Of a stretch of 64,000 bases of DNA, positions 1 through 9,621 are shown piece by piece (the first letter of the stretch is position 1; each line of letters starts with the position of its first letter). A program made the position numbers and the translations under genes. The notes below the pieces were generated by a model, which was given only the letters and a program-made list of their open reading frames with translations, ran no database searches and had not been told where the DNA came from. Origin of the DNA: Mycobacterium sp. BK086 (GTDB lineage: Bacteria > Actinomycetota > Actinomycetes > Mycobacteriales > Mycobacteriaceae); NCBI GenBank assembly GCA_004362315.1, contig SNWL01000010.1, forward strand, positions 186,001-250,000, read 5' to 3'.

Positions 1-3000
1 CCCGTCGGGGGCGTACGCGAAGCGCTCCAGGTAGTCGTCGCCGAGCACCCGCAGCAACTCCCGCGACGGATCGACCAGCCACACCTGCGCCGGCGGGCGG
101 TCGTCCCCGGCGGCGGCGGTGGCCCGCGACGAGCCCGGGGCATACACCCGGGCGATCTCGGCCATGATCGCCGCGCACGCCATGGTGCGCCCACAGTCGT
201 CGGCGCCGGTGATGAGCAGATACGGCGACTCGGTGCCCGACAGACCCACCGGCGTGGTGAATTCATCCAGCGCCCAGACGATTCCGTGCTGACCGAGGTG
301 CCGGGCGCTGTCGCGCACCGCCCCGAGCTCGACCCGTTCGGGCAATCGGCGCACCGCCGGGGCGGGCCGGTAGCCGGCGGCGACCCGGGCGACCGCGTCG
401 ACCACACTGGCCGAGTCGAAGGTGGTGCCGTCGGTGTCGCGCAGCGCCGGGCGCGCTGTCATCGTGTGCAGGCCCACCGGGTCGGCGCCCTCCCGGGGAT
501 AGTTCTGCGGCACCATGCCGCGGCCCGGCCGATTGGTCGGCACCTTGGCCGCCATCGACGGTTTGACGTCGCGGGCGTCCTCCGGGGCGGCCAGCTTCAG
601 TTCGATGCGCTGGGCGAAGGCGGTACGCACCCCGGGCGGCAGGTTGTTCTCCTTGAGCACCGAGGCGATCACATGGATGCCGAAGCTGCGCCCGTCGGCG
701 ATGAGTTTGTTGATCTGCTCGGCGATCTGATCCTTGGAGCGGATCGTCGACACCGGATCGGTCAGCGCCTTGTAATTGTCGACCACCAGGAACACGTCGC
801 CGAACGGGTCGTCGGGCACCGCACCGGGCTTGCCGGCGAACTTGCGCAGCCGGAACTCCTCCACCGAGGTCACCCCGCACGCCGGGAAGCTGCGCTGCCG
901 GTTCTGCAACAGCTCCAACAACTCGGCCACCGTGCGCCGGATGCCGTCCTCGTCCAGGGCGTAGGCCACCCCGCCGACGTGCGGCAGCCCGGCCACCGTG
1001 CCCAACGCCGGCGAGGACAGCGCCAGGCAATAGAACTGCACCTGCTCGGGGGTGTGGGTCATTGCCGCCGCACAGATCAGCGACTGCAACGTGGTGGTCT
1101 TGCCCGATTTCGTGCCGCCGATCACCAGCAGGTTGGAGCCCTCCCCGGCGGCGTCGACCAGCAGCGGCTGCTGATCGTGCTTGTACGGCCGATCGATAAT
1201 GCCCACCGGCAGAACAAGATTGGGGTGGGCGGCGTACTGGGCGTCCCACGGCCGGCCCAGATACATCTCCACCACGTCGTCGACCGGGCGGGGGGCGTCC
1301 AGCGGCGGGCGCCACAGCCGGTAGGGCTGAAAGTCGATGCGGCGCAGCTGATCGATGATCACCTTGCCGACCTTGGGCCGGTCCAGCACCCCGTCCTCGT
1401 CGTCCTCGGCGCCCGCGATCTCGGCGACCGGCCCGGCCGGGACGGCATCCTGGGCCCGCAGCGGCAGCGGCGCCAGCGCGGTGGTGAACAGTTGCGGCTC
1501 CAGGTATTCCAGCCCCAGCGCGGAGACACTGACCTCTTCCTCGGCGGCCACCCCCGGCTTGCGGTAGTCCCGCCACAACGACTCGGTCTTGAACTTCGTC
1601 AGCTTCTCGGCGGTCCCCAACCGCATATAGCCCAGGCCGACCTCGCGGGGCAGGTTCACCGCGGCCGGCACCCCCGCCGCGGCCGCTGAGGCGGCGGTAT
1701 TGGCCCGCAACACCAGCCGGTAGCCGACGTTCTCCAGCAGCTTCTCGGCACGGGTATCGATGTCCTGGGAGGCCATCAGCAGATGCACCCAGTACGAACG
1801 GCCCTGGCGGCCAATCTGATCGAGCACCTCGTGGGCGTTGGCCTTGATCCGGAACAGCTCCTTGAACTCGTCGATCACCACGATCAGCGCCGGCAGCGGC
1901 GGCAGGTAACGCCCGGCGCGGGCCTCGCGGGCGGCGATCGCGTTGTAGTCCTCGGCGTCATCGGCGCCGGCGGCGTTGCAGATCTCCTTGCGCCGGGCGA
2001 TCTCGCCCCACATCGCGTCGATGAACCGGTCCATCAGCCCACCCTGATCGGACTCCAGATCGGTGATCACGTGCGCCACATGCGGGGTGCCCTCGAACGG
2101 TTTGACCCCCGCCCCGCCCTTGCAATCGGCCAGCACCATCTGCACGTTCTGCGGCGGATGGCCCAGCATGATCGCCTCGATCACGGTACGCAGCGCGGTG
2201 GTCTTGCCCGAGCCGGTGGTGCCGCTCATCACCCCGTGCGGTCCGTCGCCGCCGTTGTTCATGTCCTTGAGATCCAGCATCACCAGCTCACCGGTATCGG
2301 TGCGGTTGCCGAACGGAAACCGCAGCCGCTCCGGGGAATTGATGTCCGCCCGCGGACCCCACAGCGCCGCGAAGTCGATCCGGGCCGGGTCCGCGATGCC
2401 GTAAAACGACAGGATGTCCCGCGGCCGGGAGTGGTCGATACCGTCCCCGAGGTCGCCGAGATCGTAGGCCTCGGCCAGCCGGAAGCGGGCCATCTGCATC
2501 GCGAACCGCTCGGCGTCCTCGCGGGACAGCTGATCGGCCAGGGCGAAGAACGCCAGCCCGTCCTCCTCGTAGGCCGCCCAGGTGTGCCCGTCGCGGGGCA
2601 CCGCCTCGACCACCGCGCCGGCGCCGATCCGCAGCTGCCGGGCCGGCCCGGCGCAGGCCGGCACCGACCCGCGCAGGTCGAAGAACGTCACGCCCTCCAC
2701 CCCGGCCTGCCCAATCACCGAATACCAGCCGGTGTCGTCGACATCGCTGATGACCACGGTGTGCGGCAACGGGGCGATCGTCTCGCGCACCGCGGCGTGC
2801 CGGGGCCGGAACGCATCCCGCCCGCGGATCACCTCGGTGAACTGCGCCTCGGAGAACTCCGCCACCGAGGAGTACACCATCCGCAGCGGCCCGGCGGCGT
2901 CCTCGACGCGCTCATCCCCGGCGTGCGGCAGCCACTTCACCCAATCCCATTGCGCCGCATCGTCGGTCACCACCATCACCTTGAGGTGATCGGGTCCGTG

Positions 3001-3759
3001 GGAGAACACCAGCTGGCACACCAGCGCCCGCAGCAACCGCAGCGCCGCCTCCCGGTCCCCGTCGAGGCGGTAGCCGGGTTCGACCAGCAGCGAGATCAGT
3101 GCCGGCGTGCGGTAGGCGACACTCTGGTAGCGGACGAACTCCTGGAGCGCCTTGCCGGTGGCCGGCTCCAGCTCGATATCGGTGGGCATGTCCTGCGGCT
3201 CGGAGAACGACACCGCCTCGGCCTCGGTCAGCGCGGTCATCCCCACCCCGACCCGGGCCACCCCGAACCACGAGTCCCGCCCGGTCGGGCTGCGTTCCCA
3301 CATCCGCGGGCCCCCCAGGGCGGCTTCCAGGGTGTGCACCGGCGGGTGATACCAGCGGTAGTTGCTGTCCAGGGCGTCGGCGGCTGAGCCGACCCGCTCG
3401 CGCAGCTCGTCGAGGACCAGCAGGAAGCGGGCTCGCAGCGCGTCGAGCTTGCCGCGCGACATCTGCTGGCCGCCTCCGCCGCCGAAGCGGCCACCGAACA
3501 GCATCGACACCACGCCGAACACGATCATGATCGGGAAGATCGAATAGGCCCCGTTGAAGGTGCGCGCCCCGGAGGCGAACGACACCACCACCATGCCGAT
3601 GACGATGCCGACGATGCCGATCCCGACCACCACGATCCACCACGGTTTGCCTTCCGGCGGCGGCACTTTCAGCGGTGTCGGCAGGGCGATGGCTTCCGGG
3701 CGGATCTCCGCCGGCGGTTTGACCGAGCCCGGGGCGCTGCGGGCGAATCCCAGTTTCAT
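1..3759 (-). CDS. eccC: EccC, ESX type VII secretion ATPase (C-terminus outside window)
   Basis: EccC is the FtsK/SpoIIIE-type motor ATPase of the mycobacterial ESX membrane complex and recruits substrates at the cytoplasmic face. One minus-strand frame stays open from the ATG at 3759 to the window edge (1253 codons), so the C-terminus is missing. Two membrane segments lie near residues 39-60 and 70-92, followed by three ATPase modules. The first Walker A is GTTGSGKTT with Lys about 519, and its Walker B-like strand is VVIDEF. The second Walker A is GGTKSGKTT with Lys about 887. The third P-loop, near 1185-1192, is degenerate (Arg in place of the catalytic Lys), as is usual for EccC modules 2 and 3. 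The ATG overlaps the eccB stop by 4 nt (ATGA), so the two are translationally coupled. Two long plus-strand frames over this gene are GC-driven shadows. Confidence 0.96.
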   Translation of the reverse strand, partial: MKLGFARSAPGSVKPPAEIRPEAIALPTPLKVPPPEGKPWWIVVVGIGIVGIVIGMVVVSFASGARTFNGAYSIFPIMIVFGVVSMLFGGRFGGGGGQQMSRGKLDALRARFLLVLDELRERVGSAADALDSNYRWYHPPVHTLEAALGGPRMWERSPTGRDSWFGVARVGVGMTALTEAEAVSFSEPQDMPTDIELEPATGKALQEFVRYQSVAYRTPALISLLVEPGYRLDGDREAALRLLRALVCQLVFSHGPDHLKVMVVTDDAAQWDWVKWLPHAGDERVEDAAGPLRMVYSSVAEFSEAQFTEVIRGRDAFRPRHAAVRETIAPLPHTVVISDVDDTGWYSVIGQAGVEGVTFFDLRGSVPACAGPARQLRIGAGAVVEAVPRDGHTWAAYEEDGLAFFALADQLSREDAERFAMQMARFRLAEAYDLGDLGDGIDHSRPRDILSFYGIADPARIDFAALWGPRADINSPERLRFPFGNRTDTGELVMLDLKDMNNGGDGPHGVMSGTTGSGKTTALRTVIEAIMLGHPPQNVQMVLADCKGGAGVKPFEGTPHVAHVITDLESDQGGLMDRFIDAMWGEIARRKEICNAAGADDAEDYNAIAAREARAGRYLPPLPALIVVIDEFKELFRIKANAHEVLDQIGRQGRSYWVHLLMASQDIDTRAEKLLENVGYRLVLRANTAASAAAAGVPAAVNLPREVGLGYMRLGTAEKLTKFKTESLWRDYRKPGVAAEEEVSVSALGLEYLEPQLFTTALAPLPLRAQDAVPAGPVAEIAGAEDDEDGVLDRPKVGKVIIDQLRRIDFQPYRLWRPPLDAPRPVDDVVEMYLGRPWDAQYAAHPNLVLPVGIIDRPYKHDQQPLLVDAAGEGSNLLVIGGTKSGKTTTLQSLICAAAMTHTPEQVQFYCLALSSPALGTVAGLPHVGGVAYALDEDGIRRTVAELLELLQNRQRSFPACGVTSVEEFRLRKFAGKPGAVPDDPFGDVFLVVDNYKALTDPVSTIRSKDQIAEQINKLIADGRSFGIHVIASVLKENNLPPGVRTAFAQRIELKLAAPEDARDVKPSMAAKVPTNRPGRGMVPQNYPREGADPVGLHTMTARPALRDTDGTTFDSASVVDAVARVAAGYRPAPAVRRLPERVELGAVRDSARHLGQHGIVWALDEFTTPVGLSGTESPYLLITGADDCGRTMACAAIMAEIARVYAPGSSRATAAAGDDRPPAQVWLVDPSRELLRVLGDDYLERFAYAPDG

Positions 3760-5291
3760 TTCGGCTGCTCCAACGTTCCGACATTGACATCCACCGGCAA
3801 GATGTCGTGACGGACCAGCGCATCGGCCTTCGACAGCATCGGGCCACCGGCCAGCAGCCGCAGCACCGCCCACGGCGCCGGCTTGGGCGCGCTGGCGAAG
3901 CCCAACGCCCGCAGGGTGTCCTGATCGCGAGCCACCCCGAACCGCACCCCGGACTCCGAGACCCACCACAGGCTTTCCTGGGTGGCCGCGGTGGGGCTGT
4001 TGCCGGTCAGCACAACGTAATTGGCGTAGCCCGGGGCGAAGTACACCTGGTCGGCCTGCACGCTGGCCTTGTCGGCCCTGACCATCTGCACCGCGGCGCC
4101 GGCCTTGTCGGCGGGGACCGGGATGGTCGGCCCGGACACGATCGCGGTGACCGCCTTGGCCTCGCCGTCGCTGCGCTGCCACCAAAAACAGGTCGCCGGA
4201 TTGGCCTGGGTGTCGACCAGCTGCAGCGGCGCGTCCGGATACACCGACAGGTCCAGTGCGTTCACCGCGGGCATGGCCGCCAGCGCCGAGCCGGCCACCA
4301 CCGGGATCGGTGCCCCGGTGCCGCTGGCGTTGGCCAGGATCTGCGCCACGATCGGCGAGACCTGCTGCACCCCGGCGGACAGCACCACCGAATAGGTGGT
4401 CTGCCCACCGACCTGCGGGGTGGAGATCACCGTGCCCACCGGACCCGGTGGGTTCGGAAACCCAGCGGGCGCACCGGCATTCGGGATGGCCGGTACCGTC
4501 AGCGCCGGGCCGACCGGGATGGCGTCGAACAGCCCGCGGCTGATCGGCCGGGCGGCCGCCAGCGCCTCGTCGGACACCCCGAGAGCCAGCAGCACCGGCC
4601 GCTGGGTGGGGTCGACCTTCGAGCGGCGACCGTCGCGGATCAGCCACACCTCATCGGCGTAGCGCAACAGGATCGCATCGCTGGCGGCCAGGGTGCGCCG
4701 GCGGTCGGTCAGCGCGGGCTGACCGTCGATGACGGTGGTGGTGACCGGTTCCGGTGCCCCGGCGCCGAAGGCCTTGGTGACCGCGTCGCACACCAGCCAT
4801 GACGAACTCGCCGGCGCGGTGGCGGTCAGCTCCGACGGGGCACCCGGGATGCCGACGATGGCACCGCGCGGCATCGCGTCAATCTCGCTGCGGCGCACCC
4901 GCACTGGGTTGGCGGGCTGGCCGGCGATCAGCCGTGCCGAGGCCAGGTTCAGCGCCGGATACAACGTGGTGCCCACCTTGACGTAGAGGGCACCGGAGGT
5001 TTGGTCGGCGATGATCACCGAGTCGCCCACAGATCCGGCCGGGCGCAGAAACGACCAGAACAACGCCCCCAGGCAGATCACCACGGTCAGGGTGATCGAG
5101 GCCAGGATCGCCATCGTCTGGCGGCGCCCCGGCTCGGATTCCATCCGCACCCGGCGCCGCGTCAAGCCCAGCTCGGCGCGGCGGGCCATGAATGCGTGCG
5201 CGGTGACCTGGGTGCGGGTGGCCAGGCCCAGGCCCCGGCCGAAGCGGCGCCGCCGCTCGCCGTCGATGCTGCCCGCCCCCTGCTCTGCCAA
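3756..5291 (-). CDS. eccB: EccB, ESX type VII secretion membrane/periplasmic subunit
   Basis: EccB is a core component of the ESX membrane complex, with a short cytoplasmic N-terminus, one membrane helix and a large periplasmic repeat domain. The 511-residue product has the expected length. A basic N-terminus carries the family-typical stretch TRTQVTAHAFMARR near residues 26-39. A single hydrophobic helix lies near 60-82, and a long Ala/Val/Pro-rich periplasmic part has the usual paired Cys (in LVCDAVTKAFG and PATCFWW). It lies directly upstream of eccC with a 4-nt overlap. About 440 nt of untranslated sequence separate it from the NlpC/P60 gene, so it may have its own promoter. Confidence 0.96.
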   Translation of the reverse strand: MAEQGAGSIDGERRRRFGRGLGLATRTQVTAHAFMARRAELGLTRRRVRMESEPGRRQTMAILASITLTVVICLGALFWSFLRPAGSVGDSVIIADQTSGALYVKVGTTLYPALNLASARLIAGQPANPVRVRRSEIDAMPRGAIVGIPGAPSELTATAPASSSWLVCDAVTKAFGAGAPEPVTTTVIDGQPALTDRRRTLAASDAILLRYADEVWLIRDGRRSKVDPTQRPVLLALGVSDEALAAARPISRGLFDAIPVGPALTVPAIPNAGAPAGFPNPPGPVGTVISTPQVGGQTTYSVVLSAGVQQVSPIVAQILANASGTGAPIPVVAGSALAAMPAVNALDLSVYPDAPLQLVDTQANPATCFWWQRSDGEAKAVTAIVSGPTIPVPADKAGAAVQMVRADKASVQADQVYFAPGYANYVVLTGNSPTAATQESLWWVSESGVRFGVARDQDTLRALGFASAPKPAPWAVLRLLAGGPMLSKADALVRHDILPVDVNVGTLEQPK

Positions 5292-5729
5292 GGTCCGCTG
5301 CTCCTTCTCCCAATCCGCACCAGGGACCCGGGACGATTAACGGATGCGCAATTAACTGTTATCTGCGCAACCGTAAATTGGTGTCGTACGCAAACACGAC
5401 ATTCGGGTCACTGCATTCAACCTATCGCGAGTCAAGAACCCCCAACTACACCAATTCTGTTCAGGCTACTGATCATTGTGGCGAATTTCTGCCCTCGGAG
5501 GCAAACGCTGGCACCGCGATACCACAGCAGTCACAGCCATCACAGCAAATACTCTGCCGAATCACAGGCAACCCAACAGGCGTTGCTAGGACGTAACAGG
5601 ACTTACGGCCGCGACGGATTCCGCAGCGCACATTCGGTCACACTGCGAATCGCCGCCACACCCGCCGGACCGAGTCGGGGTTTCCGTCGCGCTATATCTC
5701 CCACGGCGGCTGCGCGCCTCTCGAGCGGA
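5292..5729. other. Intergenic region upstream of eccB
   Basis: About 440 nt between the NlpC/P60 gene and eccB. The part near 5335-5480 is clearly A+T-richer than the flanking genes and is the natural place for an eccB promoter. Short open frames here have no recognisable product, and I see no convincing repeat or terminator. Confidence 0.4.
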
Positions 5730-6758
5730 TCAGCCGGCGACGCGACGTACCACCACCGTCCCGGACGGAATGCTCGAATACTGGACGTGGCCACCGGGGG
5801 TCGGTGCCTCGATCACCATCGTCGGGGACACCGCCAGCTGCACATGCTCGGGCACCCCGGGTGCCGAGAAGTTCGACAGCACCAGGTCGCCCGCGCGGAC
5901 GTCGCCACGACTGACCGGCGTCCCGGTGTGGATGAGGTCGTAGGTGGTGCGCGGCAAAGCGATGCCGGCGTGCTGGTAGGAGTCCTGCACCAGCCCAGAA
6001 CAGTCGTAGGCGCGTGGGCCGCTGGCACCCCAGATGTAGGGCAGACCCAGTTTGGTCTTGGCGTAGGCGACTGCCTGTTCGGCGGCGTCGCTGCCGCGGC
6101 CGTCATGACCGAACATCTGCGTGAGCGCCGCGCGGTTCTCCCCCGCAGCAGAACGATGCGGCAAACCCTGCCGCCCAACACTTGTCAGTGCTCCCAGAGC
6201 AGGCATTCCGCCCAGGGCGGGCAGGCCACCACCGCCAGCACCAGCCCCGCCGAAGCTCAACGGTGCGCCACCACTAGACATGCCGGCCATCCGGAACGCC
6301 GCGGCGACCTGCCGTAATCGCAACGCCAACAACCGATTCTGGGCCTGGGTGGTGCCGATCTGGCGCTGCATCGCGGCCAGCTTGCCGTCCATCGCCGACA
6401 CCAGGGCCTGCACGCCGGCCGGGGACCGCGTCGCCTGGGCGATCGCTGCGGCCTGCGAGCGGGCCGCACCCCGCACCGCGGCTGCCGTCGTGTGGCCGTC
6501 GGAGACGTCGCGCGCTCCCCGTTCGCTGGTCGCGTCGGTCTCGTCGTTGAGATCATCGAAGCCCTGCGACAGAACACGATACGAGTCACCGACAACAGAC
6601 ACACCCGATGAGAGTGTTCCGCCCGCGAGTGGCGCAGCGGGCGGCGACAGCCCGTTGGTGCCCCCGGCTGCCCGGACCCCGGTAGGCGAGAACAGGGCCT
6701 GCGACGAGCCGAGCGCCCGATCGACCTCTCGGACATACGACGCGGTCGAGCCACTCAT
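5730..6758 (-). CDS. NlpC/P60 peptidoglycan endopeptidase with ESX-substrate-like helical N-terminus
   Basis: Predicted cell-wall hydrolase of 342 residues. The N-terminal ~150 residues are Ala/Gln-rich helices of the DUF4226 type seen in ESX-associated proteins. A Gly-rich linker (about 160-205) precedes an NlpC/P60 domain with the nucleophile in YDCSGL (Cys253) and the general-base His in EHVQLAV (His305). There is no classical signal peptide, which fits export through the neighbouring ESX system. The architecture resembles the hydrolase near ESX-2 of M. tuberculosis (Rv3896c, from memory). The likely role is local peptidoglycan cleavage or remodelling during secretion. A paralogous N-terminus occurs in the 9622-10107 product, and a protein at 42876-44297 has the same layout without catalytic residues. 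Confidence 0.9.
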   Translation of the reverse strand: MSGSTASYVREVDRALGSSQALFSPTGVRAAGGTNGLSPPAAPLAGGTLSSGVSVVGDSYRVLSQGFDDLNDETDATSERGARDVSDGHTTAAAVRGAARSQAAAIAQATRSPAGVQALVSAMDGKLAAMQRQIGTTQAQNRLLALRLRQVAAAFRMAGMSSGGAPLSFGGAGAGGGGLPALGGMPALGALTSVGRQGLPHRSAAGENRAALTQMFGHDGRGSDAAEQAVAYAKTKLGLPYIWGASGPRAYDCSGLVQDSYQHAGIALPRTTYDLIHTGTPVSRGDVRAGDLVLSNFSAPGVPEHVQLAVSPTMVIEAPTPGGHVQYSSIPSGTVVVRRVAG

Positions 6759-6980
6759 GCACTTAACCTAAGGACCCGGTCGGCGTACAGCTACGGCGAT
6801 AAGGCGTCCTTACAGTGCAGAGGCAGGGCCGTCGTTTTCGCAGCTCAGGATTGGGTGATTAATTGTCAGCGGTCGTCGCCGAATGCCTGCAACTGACGCT
6901 ATAAGTTGTCGGCGCAGACATCCGCATTGGCTTTGCCAGGCGGGCGGCGCTTGACGAGATTTCTGGCATGCCGGCGGCGC

Positions 6981-7406
6981 TCACAACGAATACCCTTCGT
7001 TGTATTTCGCGAGAATCCCCCGATGCGCGTCGTCGTAGTACTTGACGATGTGATCCCTGACCCACTCGACTGGATTCGCGTACGAGCGGTACTCCGCTAT
7101 AGCTGCTCTGAGCGTCTCGGGAGTTGCAGGTTCTCGCGGTTGGGCGAACCTGTCCAGATAGTGCCATTTCGTCGAGTTAGGACCGAATTCGTTTGGAGCG
7201 TCGACCGGTGCGATCATGCAGTTGGTTTCGCCGTCACGCCGAGACTCGTAGATCTGGATCTTGCAATCGTTGGACCGGTAGTAGACAACGTGTGGGGGCC
7301 GCCCGCCCACGAGTGGGCGTTCGTCGATCTCGTCAACTGTGAAGCCGCGCTCCGACAGGAGGGAGCCGATGATCGTTTGTACGTCACCAGAAAAACTGTC
7401 CGGCAT
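6981..7406 (-). CDS. Candidate immunity protein for the upstream toxin
   Basis: A soluble, acidic 141-residue protein with no signal peptide or membrane segment; I do not recognise the family. Its ATG lies 2 nt after the stop of the large WxG-headed toxin-like gene, and its ribosome site GGAGGATAA overlaps that stop, so the two are translated together. Small cytosolic proteins encoded immediately downstream of polymorphic toxins are normally their cognate immunity proteins. That role is inferred from position and size only. Confidence 0.65.
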   Translation of the reverse strand: MPDSFSGDVQTIIGSLLSERGFTVDEIDERPLVGGRPPHVVYYRSNDCKIQIYESRRDGETNCMIAPVDAPNEFGPNSTKWHYLDRFAQPREPATPETLRAAIAEYRSYANPVEWVRDHIVKYYDDAHRGILAKYNEGYSL

Positions 7407-7408
7407 GT

Positions 7409-9136
7409 TTATCCTCCTTCATACACCCAGGAATCGCCGACGCGGCGATATCCATAGGCGGCGGCGTTGTTGTTGAGGTAGTCGATCTCCATCGCGGAGA
7501 ACGTCCCCCTGCGAGCCTGAGCCATCTCTTCCAGCGACGAATACTCCGCGTGATCCAGAAGGTAGTCGATGCGTCCGACCTGACTTTCCATCTGGTTCCG
7601 CAGGAACTGCTCGTTGACCCGCCATGCGAGAGCGTTGGCGTCCGACTTGCTCAGACCCTGGGTGATGGCGTCCCACGTGGGATCGCCAGTGTCGAAATAG
7701 ATTCCGCTGAGACCGCGTGCGTCACCGATGTAGCCTTCGTCTTGATTGACGAACCTGCCCAGAACGACGCGATCCGGATTCTCGCCCACATAGTGGGTCG
7801 ATAGATCAGCCACTTGCTCCGCCAAACCCCGCACCGGGCCACCGTGCTCGAACGCATGCCGGAGATCAGCAGCAGCTTGGTCGGCCCACGACGTGTAGGA
7901 GCCTGGTGTGTCCAAGCCGATGGGTGCGTGCGGGGACACCACCGGACCCTTTTCCAAGACGCCCGGCCCGATCTCGCCCAATCCCCGCGAAACGAGGGCG
8001 CCTTCACCGCCAAACACCATGCCCGGCGCCGCAATCGCGGCGTCAGCGGACTTCCCACCCAGGTAGTAAGCGGCGCTAGGGGAGTCCAGTGCTTCTTTGA
8101 CTTCGCCCGCAACGGTTCCGAACGGATTGGTGACCTGATCGTTCGTGCTCTTGAGTAAGCCTTCCCACGACTCCAGCACTCCGGGAGCCCCCGGGCCGCC
8201 CTGTCCCAGAAGGTTTTTGACGCCCTGCTCGGTATCGAACCAACGATCGGCGAAGCCCTCCCCGAAGCCGGGGGGCGGCATCGGCTCCGGCGTGGGCGGC
8301 GTGTACGCCGGAAGCGGCCGACGCGCCGCGGCCATCATGGCGTCGAGCCGCTGCTCGATCTGGTCAGCTGGCACGCCGTCGCGCAACATCACCTGGCGGG
8401 CAACGCCTTTGAACTGGTCGATCTCCTGCTGAGAGATGGGGTGCGGGGCTTGGCCCGGCACCGGCTTGTGCATCTGATCCAGCATCCACGGCAGACTGCC
8501 CGGGGTGTGCTCATCCGCGGTCGGATCGGTGGAAGCATCGTTTCCGGTGAGCATGTCCTGCAGGGTGGGCGGTTTGCCTGATTGAGCGGGCGGTGCACCT
8601 TGTCCGGGAGGCGCGGCGGGACGTCCCGTCCCCGCGCCGGCGGGTATCGGCCGCTTCCCGTCGGCCATCTCGATCGCGGTGGCCAGTTCGGTATCCACCG
8701 TGTTGGCATCAGCGAGGATGGCGGTCAATTTCGGCTGCAACTGCTCGGTCTTCAATAGCAGCTCCATCGGATTCTTGATGCCGGGGCCGGCGACGACGGT
8801 GCTGGTAGCGGCGTCGATCTGCATGCCCAGACGCGCGGCTTCGGCCCGCAGATCGGCAAGCCGACGCTTGATCGCCTCAATGTCGTCAGCCGCCTTGCCC
8901 GCCGCCCGGGCCACCGCCGCGGCCTCGCTGCCGTGAGCATCGAGATCGACGCGGGTCCGCCCAACTGCCTGCCGAGCGGCCTCGGCGGCCGTACCGTCCC
9001 AGGTGGCGAATGCTCCGAGCCCCGCGAGCCCCTCGGCGGCGTCGCGGGCGGCGGCAGCCCGCTGCTGGGCAGCGTAGAAGACCTCTCGCACCGAATCGGC
9101 GCTCCACCGATCAATGTCCGCGACTGAGAGCACCAC
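7409..9136 (-). CDS. WxG-headed polymorphic toxin-like ESX substrate
   Basis: A 575-residue modular protein. Residues 1-120 are a helical hairpin with a WxG turn (Trp46-Asp-Gly48), like ESX/WXG100 and LXG-type export domains. A second helical part and a Pro-rich linker (about 165-295) follow. The last ~150 residues form a distinct domain with VVLGRF, YFDTGDPTWDAI and NEQFLRNQ. That pattern recalls a C-terminal domain found at the end of many Rhs/polymorphic toxins (gene-end LGRF...YFD...W...N..FL...); its biochemical activity is unknown to me. It is coupled to a small downstream gene in the position of an immunity protein. This is most likely an ESX-exported antibacterial or anti-eukaryotic effector. 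The toxin assignment is an inference. Confidence 0.72.
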   Translation of the reverse strand: MVLSVADIDRWSADSVREVFYAAQQRAAAARDAAEGLAGLGAFATWDGTAAEAARQAVGRTRVDLDAHGSEAAAVARAAGKAADDIEAIKRRLADLRAEAARLGMQIDAATSTVVAGPGIKNPMELLLKTEQLQPKLTAILADANTVDTELATAIEMADGKRPIPAGAGTGRPAAPPGQGAPPAQSGKPPTLQDMLTGNDASTDPTADEHTPGSLPWMLDQMHKPVPGQAPHPISQQEIDQFKGVARQVMLRDGVPADQIEQRLDAMMAAARRPLPAYTPPTPEPMPPPGFGEGFADRWFDTEQGVKNLLGQGGPGAPGVLESWEGLLKSTNDQVTNPFGTVAGEVKEALDSPSAAYYLGGKSADAAIAAPGMVFGGEGALVSRGLGEIGPGVLEKGPVVSPHAPIGLDTPGSYTSWADQAAADLRHAFEHGGPVRGLAEQVADLSTHYVGENPDRVVLGRFVNQDEGYIGDARGLSGIYFDTGDPTWDAITQGLSKSDANALAWRVNEQFLRNQMESQVGRIDYLLDHAEYSSLEEMAQARRGTFSAMEIDYLNNNAAAYGYRRVGDSWVYEGG

Positions 9137-9142
9137 GACGTC

Positions 9143-9262
9143 TCAGTCTCCGCCTCGAGCGAGACCCAGCGCCAGGTCGGTTACGTCGCCATCAGTCGTG
9201 ACAGGGTCCGGCTGCCGGCTGACATCTGCTGCAGGATCGTCCTGCAACCTGTCCCCCACCAT
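9143..9262 (-). CDS. Possible small acidic protein upstream of the toxin
   Basis: A 39-codon frame with ATG at 9262, a GGAG-type ribosome site 6-7 nt upstream, and an end 6 nt before the toxin start. The product is Asp-rich and begins MVGDRLQDDPAADV. The frame is open upstream to a TAG at 9347, and the residues before the ATG also look protein-like, so it may be the tail of a longer broken gene. No family recognised. Confidence 0.3.
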   Translation of the reverse strand: MVGDRLQDDPAADVSRQPDPVTTDGDVTDLALGLARGGD

Positions 9263-9346
9263 GACTCTCTCCGGCTTGCTTCCTACATCGACCAGCGTGT
9301 TTGCTGGCTCCTGAGCGCAACGATACCGGCTGCGCGTCAGCCACCA

Positions 9347-9566
9347 CTACGCCAATAATCGCGAGAAGTCGCGTAGCCGCTGCCTCGACGCTGAGCCCAG
9401 CGTGAACCTCGGTGAATTAGCCACGCCGACGTAGCCGCCCTCGGGTGTCGGTCGGAACGCCATTTTCAAAGCCGCCGAACTGGACTCCGTTGACCGAGAA
9501 GCCACCGCTCCTACGTAGGACGTCCGCCACCATCGCTCTCAGTGAATCAGCAACACTTACGCGCAT
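9347..9566 (-). pseudogene. Overlapping short reading frames, possible gene remnant
   Basis: Two short minus-strand frames overlap. One of 49 codons starts at 9566 (MRVSVADSLRAMV) and one of 38 codons starts at 9463 (MAFRPTPEGGY) in a different frame; both have high GC at third positions. The 38-codon frame is the same frame as the small ORF at 9143-9262 and is separated from it by a TAG at 9347. This would fit one small gene broken by a frameshift and a stop, or two tiny genes. I cannot identify a family. Confidence 0.25.
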
Positions 9567-9621
9567 CGCGAGCCACTCTGTCAGCGACCATGATCACATC
9601 GGCGGTGACGCCAGCCGGCGG

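Noticed and set aside
286..3387. Long plus-strand open frames (467 and 534 codons) over the first 3.4 kb
   Set aside because: They are antisense to eccC, are rich in Arg/His/Gly/Pro as expected for shadows of GC-rich genes, and match no family.
7550..7804. Plus-strand ORF antisense to the toxin gene as antitoxin
   Set aside because: No start signal or family; a better immunity candidate is coupled directly downstream of the toxin.
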